Assembly (NCBI RefSeq): GCF_005221325.1
Contig: NZ_CP039890.1
Coordinates: 124,001-188,000, forward strand
Length of the DNA: 64,000 nucleotides
Source of the DNA: Agrobacterium tumefaciens
GTDB lineage: Bacteria > Pseudomonadota > Alphaproteobacteria > Rhizobiales > Rhizobiaceae
Direction: 5' to 3'
In this document: positions 8,156 to 17,588 of the stretch, one piece after another
Layout: each line of letters begins with the position of its first letter
Numbering within the stretch: position 1 is the first letter of the stretch
Position numbers and translations under genes: made by a program
The notes under the pieces: generated by a model
What the model was told of the DNA's origin: nothing
Seen by the model: the letters and a program-made list of their open reading frames with translations, nothing else
Databases searched by the model: none

Positions 8156-9796
8156 TCAGCCGGTCAGTTTTTCTTCGAAAACCGGGATCTGGCCGCGCCT
8201 TTCCAACTCCTCACGGATCATTTTCTTGGTGATCTTGCCATAGGCGGATTTCGGCATGGCATCCCAGAACACAACGGTTTTCGGCAGCTTGTAGCGAGCC
8301 ATCTTGCCTTCGAGATAGGACTTGAGGTCGATACCGGCGATATCAGCACCTTGACGCGCCACGCAAACCGCCACGCCTACTTCTCCCCACACCGCATCCG
8401 GCACGCCCAGAACCGCGGTCTCGGTGATATCCGGATGCATGAGGATTTTTTCCTCGATCTCGCGCGGGTAGATGTTGGAACCGCCGGAAATATACATGTC
8501 GGAGGCGCGCCCGGTGATGTAGATGAAGCCGTTCTCATCACGGTGGCCCAGATCGCCGGTGCGGAACCAGCCGTTGCGGAAGGCTTTGGCATTGGCTTCC
8601 GGGTTATCGTAATAGCCTGCGAAAACGGCGGGACCGATAACGCAGATCTCGCCGGTTTCGCCAGCGCCCAGCTCATCACCCGCGTCGTTCTGGATCTGCA
8701 CTTCCATGCCGGTACGATCATAACCGCAGGTGCCGACCCGCGCCTCCGGTCCATCCTCGGTGCTGTGGAGGGAAGGGGGAAGCACGGTAATATTGCCGGT
8801 GACTTCGCCAAGGCCGAAATATTGCACCAGAACCGGGCCGAGCTTTGCGAGCGCCCGTTTCTGATCGGCGCGATACATCGGCGCACCGGCATAGATGACA
8901 TAGCGCAGTGACGAATGATCGAAACGATCGACCGAGGCGTCTTCGATGAGCATTTTCAGAATGGTTGGCACGGTGAATGCGTTGGTCACGCGCCACTTCT
9001 CGATCAGCGCCCACACAGCCGGCACATCGAGTTTTTCAACAGCCGGAAGCACCGTTTTTGACCCATGCGCCACCTGCACCAGTTGGTGAATGCCCGCGCC
9101 ATGCGAAAGCGGCGCAACGACAATCGAGGCATCGCCCGTTCCCGTTCCCGGCATCAGGTCGCAAAGATGGTTGGTGATGACGAAGGCCATCTGGCCGTGG
9201 GTCAGCACCGCAGCCTTCGGGCGGCCGGTGGTGCCCGAGGTGAAGAAGAACCAGCAGGGATCGTCTCGGTTCACTGCCTCGCTTTTCACCCTCTGGCCAA
9301 GATGACGTGCGACAATGTCATCGTAGTCCTCGCCGAATTCTGCCGGACCGATGGCGATTGTGAAATCAATCGCGGATGCCGCGCGGCTCGCCCTTGCATG
9401 ATTGGGAAAAGCGCTGGCGCATATCATGCCGCGCGCGCCGCTGGCTTTGGCCAGGTAAGCCACTTCATCTGGCGACTGACGATAATTGGTTGGCACCCAC
9501 ACCGCACCCACGCGGAAGCAGGCAAACATGGATTCGAACATCTGGTTGTTATTGGAAGACTGCACCAGAATGCGGTCACCCTTTTTGACGCCGAATTCGG
9601 TGACCAGCGCCTGCGCCATGGCATCGACGCGGGCATCCATTTCGGCCCAGGTCCAGGCCCTGTCGCCCCAGACGAAACCTATATCGGCGGGGTTACGGCG
9701 CGCCGCCTGGGTGAGGAAATGCGAGAGATTCATCACTCGCGTGGTGGACGGCGCAACACCGCCCGGGGGATGCTGCGCGGCGCTTTGTATCGTCAT
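8156..9796 (-). CDS. Acyl-CoA synthetase (AMP-forming)
   Basis: A 546-residue ANL-superfamily ligase. Visible motifs are the P-loop FFTSGTTGRPKA, the substrate/adenylate motif QYFGLGEVTG, the hinge GWFRTGDLGHRDENGFIYI and the C-terminal catalytic-lysine region (KTVVFWDAMPKSAYGKITKK). It activates a carboxylic acid to its CoA thioester through an acyl-adenylate. Position within the TRAP operon suggests it activates the imported acid. The start codon overlaps the thiolase stop codon (ATGA). Confidence 0.92.
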   Translation of the reverse strand: MTIQSAAQHPPGGVAPSTTRVMNLSHFLTQAARRNPADIGFVWGDRAWTWAEMDARVDAMAQALVTEFGVKKGDRILVQSSNNNQMFESMFACFRVGAVWVPTNYRQSPDEVAYLAKASGARGMICASAFPNHARASRAASAIDFTIAIGPAEFGEDYDDIVARHLGQRVKSEAVNRDDPCWFFFTSGTTGRPKAAVLTHGQMAFVITNHLCDLMPGTGTGDASIVVAPLSHGAGIHQLVQVAHGSKTVLPAVEKLDVPAVWALIEKWRVTNAFTVPTILKMLIEDASVDRFDHSSLRYVIYAGAPMYRADQKRALAKLGPVLVQYFGLGEVTGNITVLPPSLHSTEDGPEARVGTCGYDRTGMEVQIQNDAGDELGAGETGEICVIGPAVFAGYYDNPEANAKAFRNGWFRTGDLGHRDENGFIYITGRASDMYISGGSNIYPREIEEKILMHPDITETAVLGVPDAVWGEVGVAVCVARQGADIAGIDLKSYLEGKMARYKLPKTVVFWDAMPKSAYGKITKKMIREELERRGQIPVFEEKLTG

Positions 9797-10962
9797 TTCA
9801 CCCGCTCCATGATCGAGACATAGTTGGCAACCGCAGTGCCACCCATGTTGAAAACACCGGCCAGCGACGCGTCGGGGATCTGCATATCGCCTGCCTCACC
9901 CATCAATTGCATCGCGGCCATGACATGCATCGAGACCCCGGTTGCCCCCACCGGATGCCCTTTGGATTTCAGGCCGCCGGATGGGTTGATCGGCAGGCGT
10001 CCGGTCTTCAGCGCCGTTCCTTCCCGGACAACGCGATGTCCTTCACCGGGCTTCGCCAGCCCCATGGCCTCATATTCAATAAGTTCGGCAATGGTGAAGC
10101 AGTCATGCGTCTCAACAAAGGAAAGGTCATCGAGGGTCGCTCCGGCGAGTTCCAGCGAGCCAGCCCAGGCACGGCGCGCGCCCTCGAAGGCCAGTGGGTC
10201 GCGGCGGCTTAGAGCCAGAATGTCGTTGACATGCTTGCGGCCCCTAAAGCCTATGGCGCGGTTGAGAGTAGCGGCTGTTTCCTCGTCGGCCAGAATGATG
10301 GCGGCGGCGCCATCGGAGATCAGCGAGCAGTCTGTGCGGCGCAGGGGCCCTGCGACATAAGGGTTCTTCTCCGATACCGTGTTGCAGAAATCGAAGCCGA
10401 AATCCTTTCGCATGTGGGCATAAGGATTGACCGCGCCATTGGCGTGGTTCTTGGCGGCAATCATCGCCAGTTCTTCCGAGCGATCGCCATAACGCTGGAA
10501 ATAGGTCTCTGCGATACGCCCGAACTGACCGGCAAAGCCGCCTGAAATATCGGCTTCTTCAGCCCGGTAGCAGGCGGAAAGCAGGATTTCGCCGACTTCC
10601 GCCGTTGGCAGCGCCGTCATTTTTTCGGCGCCGACAACGAGCGCGATTCGGCCGCGCCCGGCTTCGATGAAATCCATGGCGCTATAGAGGGCGGCCGATC
10701 CTGTCGAGCAGGCATTCTCGAAACGCACCGCGGGCGTATAGGCGAGGCGTTCGTCGCCCATGGCAACCAGCGCACCCTGAAAATCCTGTTTCGAGAAACC
10801 GTTATTCATCACACCGACAAAAATGCCGTCGATATCGCCGACATGGACGCCCGCATGCTCAATGGCCGGCGTCACGACCGAGGCCATCAGTTGTTCGGTA
10901 TTTTCAAGGGCCGATTTGCCGAAAGGCGAATGCGCCCAGCCGACGATCTGTGCTTTGCTCAT
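9793..10962 (-). CDS. Thiolase-family (SCP2-like) acyltransferase
   Basis: A 389-residue thiolase fold of the SCP2/lipid-transfer-associated type. The nucleophile is Cys85 (ENACSTGSAA), HDCFT comes later and GGLKSKGHPVGATG carries the His. The C-terminal Cys-x-Gly of ordinary degradative thiolases is not seen; the end reads FNMGGTAVANYV. Such enzymes act in thiolytic or retro-aldol cleavage of bulky acyl-CoAs. It overlaps the IclR gene upstream and the acyl-CoA synthetase gene downstream, each by 4 bp. No DUF35 partner gene is present. Confidence 0.87.
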   Translation of the reverse strand: MSKAQIVGWAHSPFGKSALENTEQLMASVVTPAIEHAGVHVGDIDGIFVGVMNNGFSKQDFQGALVAMGDERLAYTPAVRFENACSTGSAALYSAMDFIEAGRGRIALVVGAEKMTALPTAEVGEILLSACYRAEEADISGGFAGQFGRIAETYFQRYGDRSEELAMIAAKNHANGAVNPYAHMRKDFGFDFCNTVSEKNPYVAGPLRRTDCSLISDGAAAIILADEETAATLNRAIGFRGRKHVNDILALSRRDPLAFEGARRAWAGSLELAGATLDDLSFVETHDCFTIAELIEYEAMGLAKPGEGHRVVREGTALKTGRLPINPSGGLKSKGHPVGATGVSMHVMAAMQLMGEAGDMQIPDASLAGVFNMGGTAVANYVSIMERVK

Positions 10963-11816
10963 CTGCTCGTTCTCCTTGCCTGTCGCTTCGTTTCACCATC
11001 GCCGCGCGTGCGAGCGCGGCTGGCCATCATTTCTGCAATGCGTGTTTCGATGCGCGTCACTTCCTCGCGCAGCAGCGCCGCCAGTTCCGGCTGCCGCTCC
11101 GGGCGCATGCGGCTATCGACAGCGGCAATGCTCAGCGCACCTGCCAACGCACCGTCAGGCGTGCGGATGGCAACGCCGATACCCCAGGAATTCGAAAGGA
11201 TCAGGCCGGGGTTGAGCGAATAACCATTGGCTCTCGTCAACTCGACATCGCGGCGCAGTCCTTCAGGGGTGATACCGGGATAATTTGCGGCAATCAGCCC
11301 GCCATTGGCGGCGATGACGCTTTCCACCTCGGCATCGGGCAGGGCCGCCAGCATGGCAAGCGAACCGGCGCCAATGCCCAACGGGTGCTCAAAGCCGGCC
11401 TGAAGCGCATGGGTACGTACCGGCCAGGTGCCTTCTTCACGATAAAGGCAGAGCGCAAATGTATCGCGGCGCACGGAAAGAAAGCTCGAATCCTCAGTGC
11501 GGCGGGAAAGACGTGTCAGCCCGTCCTGGGCCATTTGCAACAGTCCGAAACGGCGCGACGACAGGCTGCCCAGCACATAAGCCTCTTCACCCAGATAATA
11601 ACGCCGTGTCTCCTCGTCCTGCTCCACGAGGCCGGCGCGGATTAGCGCCAGCAGCAGTCGGCGAGCCGTGGGTTTGTTCAGCCCGCTTTCGGTGACAATC
11701 ACCGACAATGCCACGCCGCGTTCGGCATGACGCCCCACCATGGAGAGCAGCCCCAGCGCCCGGTCTACCGCGCGCGCACCTGTCAGATCGTTTTCTGTCG
11801 GGATCGTCGTCGCCAT
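10959..11816 (-). CDS. IclR-family transcriptional regulator
   Basis: About 285 residues. The N-terminal winged helix (about 12-75: ARAVDRALGLLSMV, LNKPTARRLLLALIRAGLV) is followed by the IclR effector domain (about 90-255). I use the ATG at 11814-11816, one base from the stop of the preceding SDR gene; the longer upstream frame is antisense-like and unsupported. It lies inside the operon it presumably controls. IclR proteins commonly sense aromatic or small organic acids. Its binding site may be the inverted ATATGGACC repeats near 15.8-15.9 kb. Confidence 0.9.
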   Translation of the reverse strand: MATTIPTENDLTGARAVDRALGLLSMVGRHAERGVALSVIVTESGLNKPTARRLLLALIRAGLVEQDEETRRYYLGEEAYVLGSLSSRRFGLLQMAQDGLTRLSRRTEDSSFLSVRRDTFALCLYREEGTWPVRTHALQAGFEHPLGIGAGSLAMLAALPDAEVESVIAANGGLIAANYPGITPEGLRRDVELTRANGYSLNPGLILSNSWGIGVAIRTPDGALAGALSIAAVDSRMRPERQPELAALLREEVTRIETRIAEMMASRARTRGDGETKRQARRTSR

Positions 11817-11817
11817 A

Positions 11818-12633
11818 TCAGGAAAATGCCCCCACCGCACAGCTTTGTCCGCCATCGACCGGCAGACAGACGCCGGTGATGAACTTCGCCTCATCGGATG
11901 CCAGAAAGGCGGCGGCGCGGGCGATATCGAAGGCATCACCCATGCGGCCAACCGGAACGGCGGCATTGCGCGCCACCACCATATCCTCGACGGAGGCATA
12001 TTGACTGCTGATCTGCTTGTAGATCAGCGGCGTGTCGATCATGCCCGGAAGAATGCAATTGGCGCGAATGCCCTCTCGGGCATATTGCATGGCGAGCGCC
12101 ACCGTTGCCTGGTTTACGGCGGCCTTCATCGCGTAGTAGGCAAAATAGGGATAGCCGGTCCAGCGGATGGAGGCGAGCGAGGAGATGTTGACGATGGCAC
12201 CGCCGCCTTGCGCCAGCATCACCGGCAGCACGGCCTTGGCGGTGCGATAAACGGAGCCGATATTGAGATCGACGGAGGCGCGAAAGCTTTCCTCATCCAG
12301 CTCGACAGGCCCGCCCATATGGGTCACGCCAACATTATTATGCAGAATATCGATGCCGCCGAAAGCGTCACAGGTACGGGCAACAGTTGCCGTTACGGAA
12401 TCGAGCTTCGTGACGTCTGCCGCAACCGCAATCGCCTCGAAACCTTCGTCGCGAATGATCTGCGCCGTCTCTTCGGCGGCGTCAGCGGAGAGATCGACAC
12501 AGGCCACACGCGCGCCTTCGCGGGCAAACTGCACAGCCGCAGCCTTGCCATTGCCAAAACCCGGACCCGATGATCCTGCACCAAACACAATGGCGCGTTT
12601 TCCCGTCAGGCGACCTGTCAAAACAGTCTCCAT
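11818..12633 (-). CDS. SDR-family oxidoreductase
   Basis: About 271 residues starting at METVLTGRLTGKRA (ATG 12631-12633). The glycine motif is unusual, GAGSSGPGFGNG, with a longer loop than classical SDRs. NNVGVT, the catalytic YYAMK and FITGVCLPVDGG are clear. Probably an NAD(P)-linked alcohol/ketone dehydrogenase acting on the imported compound or a CoA intermediate. It follows the solute-binding-protein gene after a strong hairpin and is one base from the IclR gene. Confidence 0.87.
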   Translation of the reverse strand: METVLTGRLTGKRAIVFGAGSSGPGFGNGKAAAVQFAREGARVACVDLSADAAEETAQIIRDEGFEAIAVAADVTKLDSVTATVARTCDAFGGIDILHNNVGVTHMGGPVELDEESFRASVDLNIGSVYRTAKAVLPVMLAQGGGAIVNISSLASIRWTGYPYFAYYAMKAAVNQATVALAMQYAREGIRANCILPGMIDTPLIYKQISSQYASVEDMVVARNAAVPVGRMGDAFDIARAAAFLASDEAKFITGVCLPVDGGQSCAVGAFS

Positions 12634-12658
12634 TGCAATCTTCAGAAATAGTCGGGTC

Positions 12659-12679
12659 GGCCCCGCCAGAGGCGGGGCC
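12659..12679 (-). terminator. Strong intercistronic hairpin between dctP-like and SDR genes
   Basis: GGCCCCGCC and GGCGGGGCC form a perfect 9 bp stem around a 3-base loop. No U-run follows, so it more likely protects the 3' end of the solute-binding-protein message or partly attenuates transcription than ends it. This is a usual arrangement after highly expressed binding-protein genes. Confidence 0.6.
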
Positions 12680-12695
12680 AATTATGCAAGACCGA

Positions 12696-13706
12696 TCAGG
12701 TCAGGCTGGCGCCGACGGCCTTTTCGAGAATGGCCCAGGCTTCGTCGCCATATTTGCCCTTCCACTCGGAATAGAAACCGGCGTCCTTGAGCACTGCCCG
12801 GAAGAGAGAGGCGTCGGTGTCGTTGAAGGTCATGCCCTTGCCGATGAGGTCTTCCTTCACCGAAGCATTCAGTTTTGCCACATCGGCGCGCTCGTCCTTG
12901 CCGGCCTGATTGAGGTTTTTGGCAACGATGGTGCGCAGGTCATCCGGCAGGCGTTCCCAGGCGCGCTTGTTGGCCAGGAACCAGAAGCCATCCCACATGT
13001 GGTTGGTGACCGAGCAGAATTTCTGCACTTCGAACAGCTTGGCAGTTGAAATGATTGCCAGAGGATTTTCCTGGCCATCGACCACGCCGGTCTGCAAGGC
13101 GGTGTAGACTTCCGCGAAATTGATCGAGGCGGGAGCCGATTTAAAGGCCTTGAACATTGATGTCCAGAGCGGGCTCACCGGTACGCGGATCTTGAAGCTT
13201 TCGAGGTCGGCAGGCGTCGCGATGGGCTTGGACGCGCTGGTGATCTGGCGGAAGCCGTTGTCCCAGATGGTGTCCATGGCAACGAGGTTCTGCTTGGCAA
13301 TTTCGCCGCGCACATATTTGCCGAGATCGCCATCCATAGCCGCCCATACGGAATCGTAGTTCGGGAAGGCGAAGCCGATGCCGCTGATCGATGCGTTCGG
13401 CACCAGTGTCGACAGGATCAGCGGCGAAAGCGTGAAGAATTCAACGCCGCCCGAGCGAACCTGGCTCAGCACGTCGGTATCGGCGCCCAGCTGGCTGCTG
13501 GGGAAGATATTGATCGTCACCTGGCCATCGGTTTCCTTGGCAATACGGTCGGCGGCTTCCTTGGCGCGGATGTTCATGGGGTGCGCGGCGGGCAGGTTGT
13601 TGGCATATTTATAATTGTATTGCGCAGCGCGGGCGCGCGACACAAAAGCGGTGGCAAGAACGGCGGAACCGGCACCGGCCAGCATGGTACGTCTGTTGAT
13701 ATTCAT
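12696..13706 (-). CDS. TRAP transporter solute-binding protein (DctP family)
   Basis: About 336 residues starting at MNINRRTM. The twin-arginine leader (NINRRTMLAGAGSAVLATAF, cleavage near SRARA) sends it folded to the periplasm. The DctP fold is clear, including the conserved Arg region FKIRVP (carboxylate binding in this family) and ALQTGVVDGQENPL. It captures an organic acid for the adjacent permease. The in-frame start 27 bases upstream lacks the leader pattern, so I prefer this one. Confidence 0.9.
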   Translation of the reverse strand: MNINRRTMLAGAGSAVLATAFVSRARAAQYNYKYANNLPAAHPMNIRAKEAADRIAKETDGQVTINIFPSSQLGADTDVLSQVRSGGVEFFTLSPLILSTLVPNASISGIGFAFPNYDSVWAAMDGDLGKYVRGEIAKQNLVAMDTIWDNGFRQITSASKPIATPADLESFKIRVPVSPLWTSMFKAFKSAPASINFAEVYTALQTGVVDGQENPLAIISTAKLFEVQKFCSVTNHMWDGFWFLANKRAWERLPDDLRTIVAKNLNQAGKDERADVAKLNASVKEDLIGKGMTFNDTDASLFRAVLKDAGFYSEWKGKYGDEAWAILEKAVGASLT

Positions 13707-13772
13707 TGCTTTCTCCTCCCAAAATAAAAGCATGTGTCGTTAATCGGCGTCGCGGACATCCCCGCCACGGTC

Positions 13773-15650
13773 TCAGAGCAGAATTGTCGAAAAGCCGGGA
13801 ATTGCGGCAATCAGCAGCAGGCCTATGACCATCGCTGCAAGATAGGGCCAGATGGCGCCCATGGCTTCATCAGGCGAGACATTGCCGATCTTGCAGGCGA
13901 TGTAGAAACCGATGCCGATGGGCGGCGCCATCAGGCCGATATTCATGGCAACCACAACGACCATCGAATAATGGATGTCGTTGATGCCAAGCGTGCGGGC
14001 AATGGGGAACATGATCGGCGCGAGCAATACGATCGCGGGCAGGCCTTCCAGCACGCAGCCGAGGATCATGAAAATCACGATCGACACGACCATATAGGTC
14101 ATCCAGCCACCCGGCAGATCGGTGATCATGGCGGTGAGCTGGAAGGCAAAGCCGCTTTGCGTCAGCCCCCAGGCCATGGCCGAGGCGCAGCCGAGGATCA
14201 ACAGGATAGCGCCGGAAAGGGCTGCCGTTTCCACCAGCATGGAGTAAAGCTTTTTGAGGCTGATGCCGCCATAAAGCACCGCGCCGATGATCATCGCATA
14301 AAGCACGGCAATGGTGGAAACCTCGGTTGCCGTCGCCACGCCGCCGCCCACCAGACTGCGGATCAGGAAGGGCAGAACCAGTGCGGGCGCGGCAATCAGC
14401 GCTGCCTTGCCCACCAGCGGCCATGGCGTGCGTTTTGCACCTTCCATGTTTTCATGCCGCGCCTTCCAGCGGGCCAGAACGGCCAGCACCAGAAGCAGCA
14501 CCATGGCAATCATGAAGCCGGAGGTGAACAGACCGGCGATCGACACACCCGCCGCCGAACCGAGCACGATGAGCACGATGGATGGCGGAACAGTATCAGC
14601 CATGGCGGCGCCGGTGGCCAAAAGCGCGATCATTTCCTTGGGCTTGTGGCCACGGCGCTTCATTTCCGGAAACAGTGCGGGTGCAACCGTTGCCATATCC
14701 GAAACCTTCGATCCGGAAATACCAGAGACCAGGAATAGCGAACCGAGCAGGACATAGGACATGCCTGCGCGAATATGACCGAACATCGAGGAAAGAAGCT
14801 CGACGATCGCCCTGCCCATGCCGGTAGCATCGAGCACGCAACCCAACAGCACGAAAATCGGCACCGACAGCAGAATGATGCCCGACATGCCCTCATCCAT
14901 ACGCCCGATCATCACGATGGTTGGAACCCAGGTGGTGAAGGTGAGATAGGAGAGTGTTCCAAGGCCGAAGCAGAAGGCAATCGGCACGCCCAGTACCAGA
15001 AACACCGCCACGAACAGGCCAAGAAAGATTGCCAGATTGATGTTGCCCAGGGATTCAAGCGCCGGCGATGCCAGATAGAGCAGGCCGGAGACGACCGCGA
15101 CGGTTACAACGGCCGCGATAATGTCGCGCAGCCTTTCCTTGCGAAAGAGATTGTTGAAGACCAGAAGCAGCATCAGACAGCAGCCCAATGGCAGCGCCGC
15201 GGCGCGGAAGGTCATGGGAATATTCAGCGCCGCCGACGTGACCACCCATTCCTCGATGGCATATTCTACGGCCGGCGTGATGATCGCACCTAGAAATGCC
15301 GCTACCAGCAACATCGCCAGCGAATTGATGTAGCCCAGGAACCGTTGCGGAAACATGTTGAGAAACAGCGTCAGGCGCAGGTGTTCGCTGCGATCGATGG
15401 CGATTGCCGCACCCAGCATGGCAAACCACAGGAAACTCATCGATGCCATTTCATCGATCCAGACGATCGGCAGATGCAGGGCATAACGCGATGTCACGCC
15501 CAGCAGAAGCAGGCCGATCATGATCGCCAGCAGCACGGCTGCCACAGCCTCGACAGGTCGCATGAACCACGAGCCCGTTACCGGCTCCGTATGCAGCAGC
15601 TCGCCATCGAGTACAAATACATCGTCATTTGTGCTTGCGGTCATGGTCAT
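13773..15650 (-). CDS. TRAP transporter fused small and large permease (DctQM)
   Basis: About 625 residues. The first ~190 (four helices, with the VTSRYALHLPIVWIDEMA segment) are the DctQ small subunit. The remainder, from about 210, is the DctM large subunit with a dozen helices and conserved GSKVSDMATVAPALFPEM and PPIGIGFYIA segments. A single-chain QM protein is a known arrangement. It drives sodium-coupled uptake of the DctP-bound acid. The start at MTMTAST follows AGGAGG. It is the first gene of the eight-gene minus-strand operon. Confidence 0.92.
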   Translation of the reverse strand: MTMTASTNDDVFVLDGELLHTEPVTGSWFMRPVEAVAAVLLAIMIGLLLLGVTSRYALHLPIVWIDEMASMSFLWFAMLGAAIAIDRSEHLRLTLFLNMFPQRFLGYINSLAMLLVAAFLGAIITPAVEYAIEEWVVTSAALNIPMTFRAAALPLGCCLMLLLVFNNLFRKERLRDIIAAVVTVAVVSGLLYLASPALESLGNINLAIFLGLFVAVFLVLGVPIAFCFGLGTLSYLTFTTWVPTIVMIGRMDEGMSGIILLSVPIFVLLGCVLDATGMGRAIVELLSSMFGHIRAGMSYVLLGSLFLVSGISGSKVSDMATVAPALFPEMKRRGHKPKEMIALLATGAAMADTVPPSIVLIVLGSAAGVSIAGLFTSGFMIAMVLLLVLAVLARWKARHENMEGAKRTPWPLVGKAALIAAPALVLPFLIRSLVGGGVATATEVSTIAVLYAMIIGAVLYGGISLKKLYSMLVETAALSGAILLILGCASAMAWGLTQSGFAFQLTAMITDLPGGWMTYMVVSIVIFMILGCVLEGLPAIVLLAPIMFPIARTLGINDIHYSMVVVVAMNIGLMAPPIGIGFYIACKIGNVSPDEAMGAIWPYLAAMVIGLLLIAAIPGFSTILL

Positions 15651-16768
15651 TGGGCCTCCTCTCCCGCAGAACAACCTTCGCAATGGATGGCGGCCAGCAA
15701 ACAGGGCCCGTGCCGCGACCGCGACATCAGGATGTATCTGTTGTTGCCAGACTGGCCAGACCTCCCTCAAAGTCTGAAAGTATCGGTATATTGCCTCCAC
15801 AATATGGACCGCTACAAAATCATCTATTCGAAATACATACAAAAATTGACGAAATCAACTGTAAACATACGGATTTGTGTAGTTTATTTGCGCATATGGA
15901 AGGTCCATATAGTGGATCGATACTTGATATCGACCCAAAAGCCATGCGCAAGGGCTTCCACGCAAGCGCCTGTCAACGGGAGCCCCGGTGTCGGGTGGCG
16001 AACGCGCCATTGCCGCCGCCCGCGGTGTATTTCCGACCATGCTTTTTATATCGAAGGGGAAGATACGGCGACGCTGACCGTTGTTACCAGGCATCTTCGT
16101 CGATGTTGGCGGCATCTGACAGCGACATCGTGCGCGGATTGTTAACCACAGCAGCTAGGTCTGGTCCATCGCGCTTTCCGTTAGCAGAGCAAGTACCGCC
16201 CTTGAGTTCGAACGCCATCTCAAGCTGCTGCAGGTCGTACAGGCAGTGCATGCTCCAGTAGTCTTCTCGACCAGCACCGGCTGCACCTTCATCTGCTCAG
16301 CGACGATGCCGGCGGCCTCGTTGCACCCGGATGAGCAACTTCGCCAGTTTGTCGGAATAGACGCGATTGCGACGATCGAACTAGTAGCGTTGGAATTTGT
16401 CTTCTCCTCAGTAACAGGGAAGCCTTGGCCTTTCTTGTCGCGTAATCCGGACCGTTTGGAATCGAGCAGCATGCCGGCGACAGGCCTTCGGCGCTTTATA
16501 CCCACCGTACGTTCCGCAGATCAGCCCATGGACACCGTTTTTGACAATGAGAGCGAGAACGAAAAGCGGATCATGTTCCAACTGAAACGTTTGGCGAGTC
16601 CCAGCGCGGAGTACAAATTCCTGATCGATGTCGCCGCACGCGACGTGCCTTGGGGCGGCCTCGCCAGCCCATGCAAATAAGCAGAATTTCTTAAAGTGTA
16701 ATATTTTCAATATTCTGCACACCATCAACGTGTGAAATCGCGGAAATGAATTATTTCCTTATAAGCAA
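15651..16768. other. 1.1 kb spacer: TRAP-operon promoter region and unrecognised, probably degraded DNA
   Basis: The first ~270 bp contain an AT-rich stretch (about 15775-15920) suited to the TRAP-operon promoter. The remaining ~850 bp have only short open frames with scattered stops. One minus-strand stretch near 16090-16272 has gene-like codon use (DYWSMHCLYDLQQLEMAFEL) and one plus-strand stretch ends at 16680, but neither has a start, a ribosome binding site or a family I recognise. I regard this as gene debris. Confidence 0.4.
15802..15910. promoter_or_regulatory. Pair of inverted ATATGGACC half-sites plus a local palindrome upstream of the TRAP operon
   Basis: ATATGGACC occurs at 15802-15810 and its reverse complement at 15902-15910. 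The second lies within ATATGG-AAGGT-CCATAT (15894-15910), a 6 bp-arm palindrome. They lie about 150-260 bp upstream of the DctQM start, in AT-rich DNA. IclR proteins bind such repeated palindromic sites as tetramers, so these are candidate operators for the operon's own IclR regulator (inference). Confidence 0.4.
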
Positions 16769-16787
16769 TGTATAACAAGATTATACA
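16769..16787. promoter_or_regulatory. Palindromic operator candidate for the GntR regulator
   Basis: TGTATAA-caaga-TTATACA is a perfect 7 bp-arm inverted repeat about 90 bp upstream of the GntR start codon, in an AT-rich promoter-like segment. GntR/FCD proteins typically bind one short palindrome and repress their own operon, so this is the natural autoregulatory site. Confidence 0.55.
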
Positions 16788-16877
16788 ATTTCGTTGACTC
16801 ATCGCGAAAGCCGTGTCAGCTTTTTCAACGTCGACAGGAATGGAATGCGCCCACACGGGTTCGGGCAGGAGGTTTGG

Positions 16878-17588
16878 ATGAAAAACGGCAAGAACGGCTT
16901 GTATGAAGATATCAAGCATCAGATTCTGACGATGGAACTCGACCCCGATCAGGATCTCGATGAGGTGAGCCTCGGCGCACGCTACGGCCTGTCGCGCACG
17001 CCTGTCCGAGAAATTTTTCGCCGTCTCGAGGGTGAGGGTTATATCGACATTCGGGCAAATCGTGGCGCGCGTGTCATTCCGATGAATCACCAGACGCTTC
17101 GGCACTTCTTTCTGGTTGCACCGATGATCTATGCCGCGATCGGCCGCCTTGCCGTACAGAATTTCCGGCCGAAACAGCTTGGCGAATTGAGGGACACGCA
17201 GGAGCGGTTCCGCACGGCCATCCTGAAGGGCGATGCGCCGGCCATGGTCGTGGAAAACAACCATTTCCACGCGCTGATCGGCGACATGTCCGGCAACGTT
17301 TATCTGCAGGCGAGCCTCGGGCGACTGCTGATCGATCACGCCCGCATCGGCCACACGTTTTACCGGCCGCGCAATGACGACATGCGCGAACGCCTGAAGC
17401 TTGCCGTCGAGCATCATGACGGTTTCATCGCAGCGATTGAAAAGCATGACGAGGACGCCGTTGTCGATCTGGTCTTCGAGCATTGGGAATTGTCGCGCGA
17501 GAACATGGAAATGTTCATCGCACCACAGGGAATGAAGGCGGATGCCCTCGTTGAGGTGCCCGTCGCAGCGATGGAGAAATCGTCTTGA
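16878..17588 (+). CDS. GntR-family (FCD subfamily) transcriptional regulator
   Basis: 236 residues from MKNGKNGLYEDI. This start is fixed by AGGAGG 5 bases upstream; 28 further in-frame codons lie before it without support. The winged helix (about 5-70: LGARYGLSRTPVREIFRRLE) is followed by an FCD effector domain with the expected His residues (NNHFHALIGDMSGN; VEHHDGF). It probably represses the downstream catabolic operon, whose first gene overlaps its stop codon, until the imported amino acid derivative or a pathway intermediate binds. Confidence 0.92.
   Translation: MKNGKNGLYEDIKHQILTMELDPDQDLDEVSLGARYGLSRTPVREIFRRLEGEGYIDIRANRGARVIPMNHQTLRHFFLVAPMIYAAIGRLAVQNFRPKQLGELRDTQERFRTAILKGDAPAMVVENNHFHALIGDMSGNVYLQASLGRLLIDHARIGHTFYRPRNDDMRERLKLAVEHHDGFIAAIEKHDEDAVVDLVFEHWELSRENMEMFIAPQGMKADALVEVPVAAMEKSS

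Noticed and set aside
13734..14738. Plus-strand open frame of 334 codons opposite the TRAP permease
   Set aside because: His/Asp/Gln-rich translation typical of the complement of membrane-protein codons.
16087..16272. Gene-like minus-strand stretch in the spacer before the GntR gene
   Set aside because: Open for only about 60 codons, bounded by stops, with no start, ribosome binding site or recognisable family.
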